A DNA stretch of 64,000 nucleotides from Carnobacterium_A sp049673005 (lineage in GTDB: Bacteria; Bacillota; Bacilli; Lactobacillales; Carnobacteriaceae), in assembly GCF_049673005.1 (NCBI RefSeq), contig NZ_JBATXB010000017.1:4870-68869 (forward strand). The letters are read 5' to 3'. A model generated the notes under the pieces. It ran no database searches and was not told the DNA's origin. It saw nothing but the letters and a program-made list of their open reading frames with translations. The position numbers and the translations under genes are program-made. This document shows positions 62,807-64,000 of this stretch, piece after piece. Within the stretch, counting starts at the first letter, position 1; every line of letters begins with the position of its first letter.

Positions 62807-64000
62807 ATGTCAAAATATGATGGACCAAGTTATAAAAAAAACCAGAAAAGGTTGAAGAAATCTGAGTTTCCTTTCTATAGTGACTCTGCTCATGCAACGA
62901 AGAAAGATAATCTTTTTGATAGGTCTAAAACATCAAAATATGATAAACCTATAAAAATAACTCGAGAAATCAATGTTGAACTTACAGAAAAATTATTTTC
63001 TGAACAGGTTAATGAAACTAACGATGAACGAATAAAACGATTGCCTAGCAGACAGCATAATAATCATAGTGAAACAGTACAACCACATTCTCACGAGAGA
63101 AATGATTTAACTAGAAAAAATCAGGGGAAAATATTAGAGGAAATAGTTAAAAGTGAAGAAGCTACATATCAAGAAAGAAGAAGCTCAACTCCTTTTAAAG
63201 TCCAAAAAATCCCTTCACCTTATTATGGATTAAATAAAAAACTAGAACAAGAGATTAAAAAAGTGAATTACAGAAAAATAGCAGTGCATTTGGAAAAAGA
63301 AGAAGAAGAGTTTATTTTATTTGATAACTACCTTTGTGATCATATATCTAAACTTTATATTGAAGAAGAAAAGATAATTCATATAGAACAACCTACTATT
63401 ATTGAACAACCAAAGAAAAAATTAAGCCGTTCTTTAGCAGCAATGATAGAAGAAGAACAGGAGAATCAGATAAATTCTCAAAAACAAAGAACGAACTATT
63501 TTAGTGAAAAATCTGAACGTGAAGAATCAACTAGAAATGTTAATTCTGAAACAGATTTTACAACTAAACCAAATGACTTAAACTCAAGTAATGAGTTAGA
63601 TAAACTTGAAACAACTAAAGAAAAAATTCTAAATAAAAAAATACAGTCTGAAAAGATTTTTGTAAAGAAAAAAGATAAAATGACGGAAGAAGAGATTGGA
63701 AATCTAGAAATTAAAGCAGCACTTAGTAGGTTTAACTATATTGAAAAAAATTCAAATAAAGATAAACGAAAAATCGATACTGTAGGAATAGAAAATAAAT
63801 TAACTAATAAAAAACTAGTAGATAGACAAAAGTATGATGATGATAAGCATTGGGGAAATGAGAAGTTCTTAACAGAAGCGGATTCAGATCTAGAAGTCAA
63901 TTCAAATCCAGAACTCGATTTAGAGTCAGGAGCGGATTCAGATCTAAAAGTCAATTCAAATCCAGAACTCGATTTAGACTTAGAAGCGGATTCAGAGCCA
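62807..64000 (+). CDS. SftA-like FtsK-family DNA translocase, 3' truncated (N-terminal part)
   Basis: The frame starts at ATG 62807, seven bases after AAGGAG, and runs open past the window end (398 codons seen). It opens SKYDGPSYKKNQKR and is hydrophilic, charged and low complexity with no membrane segment. Position directly after ytpR matches sftA/ytpT of B. subtilis, a soluble FtsK-type translocase with a long N-terminal linker; the motor domain is beyond the window. The last 120 bases consist of a 54-bp tandem repeat coding ADSDLEVNSNPELDLESG-like units. The function is therefore by synteny and sequence style, not by the motor itself. Confidence 0.72.
   Translation, partial: MSKYDGPSYKKNQKRLKKSEFPFYSDSAHATKKDNLFDRSKTSKYDKPIKITREINVELTEKLFSEQVNETNDERIKRLPSRQHNNHSETVQPHSHERNDLTRKNQGKILEEIVKSEEATYQERRSSTPFKVQKIPSPYYGLNKKLEQEIKKVNYRKIAVHLEKEEEEFILFDNYLCDHISKLYIEEEKIIHIEQPTIIEQPKKKLSRSLAAMIEEEQENQINSQKQRTNYFSEKSEREESTRNVNSETDFTTKPNDLNSSNELDKLETTKEKILNKKIQSEKIFVKKKDKMTEEEIGNLEIKAALSRFNYIEKNSNKDKRKIDTVGIENKLTNKKLVDRQKYDDDKHWGNEKFLTEADSDLEVNSNPELDLESGADSDLKVNSNPELDLDLEADSEP
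63878..64000 (+). repeat. 54-bp in-frame tandem repeat in the SftA-like gene
   Basis: Units at 63878-63931 and 63932-63985 are nearly identical (each starts GCGGATTCAGATCTA), and a third begins at 63986 and is cut by the window end. Each encodes 18 residues, so copy changes would keep the frame. Confidence 0.9.

Noticed and set aside
63736..63954. Minus-strand frame over the tandem repeat
   Set aside because: It is produced by the repeat and is antisense to the open frame that starts at 62807.
1..64000. CRISPR arrays, insertion sequences, prophage, tRNA/rRNA genes or defence systems
   Set aside because: I saw no spaced direct repeats, transposase or phage motifs, tRNA-like cloverleafs or toxin-antitoxin pairs; the content is conserved housekeeping genes.

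Overview
The window is an AT-rich stretch of a Firmicutes chromosome, most likely from a Lactobacillales member close to Carnobacterium. The genes resemble lactic acid bacterial versions: a Rex/AdhE fermentative switch, PepA of the M42 family, NupABC nucleoside uptake and CcrZ-TrmB. The gene order follows Bacillus subtilis blocks, and no sporulation gene is present. Many starts are TTG or GTG with good Shine-Dalgarno (SD) sequences. The species call is inference; no rRNA or tRNA is present to anchor it.

Layout. 1-2023: end of an OmpR-type response regulator and its kinase. 2061-3337 (minus): YidC insertase and acylphosphatase. 3549-8445: a DUF1033 protein, topoisomerase III and an FtsK/SpoIIIE translocase. 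8517-13579: a nucleoside ABC importer (lipoprotein, double ATPase, two permeases). 13588-28836: the conserved ymfF-ymfH-ymfI-ymfM-pgsA-cinA-recA-rny-ymdB block followed by mutS-mutL. 28867-34850: msrB, ruvAB, queA, tgt, yajC, comN. 35094-40018: adhE, a DtxR-type metal repressor and DNA polymerase IV. 40565-44329: SpxR-like regulator, NrnA phosphoesterase and a converging CNNM/CBS membrane protein. 44792-52547: class A penicillin-binding protein, YheA and the YhaO-YhaN-YhaM nuclease group. 52647-56739: prsA, ytxH and hit (minus) and ecsAB (plus). 56850-64000: D-amino acid transaminase, ccrZ-trmB, a small PepSY-like protein, pepA, a thioredoxin-like protein, a universal stress protein, ytpR and the start of a second (SftA-like) DNA translocase cut by the window end.

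Functional themes. DNA repair and recombination dominate (RecA, RuvAB, MutSL, Pol IV, TopB, SbcCD-like YhaO/YhaN, two FtsK-type motors). RNA metabolism is next (RNase Y, YhaM, NrnA, Tgt, QueA, TrmB). Envelope work includes YidC, PrsA, EcsAB, the PBP, RodZ-like YmfM and PgsA. The clearest regulatory sites are a Rex box at the adhE start point, a DtxR/MntR operator just below the mntR promoter and an SOS box above recA. I found no CRISPR array, insertion sequence, prophage, tRNA, rRNA or defence island, and nothing I could honestly call a new multi-gene system. The more unusual signals are small: a terminator-like hairpin directly after the ccrZ promoter, a hairpin separating a strong SD from the pepA start, a 54-bp in-frame tandem repeat in the SftA-like gene, and several long gene-free gaps.
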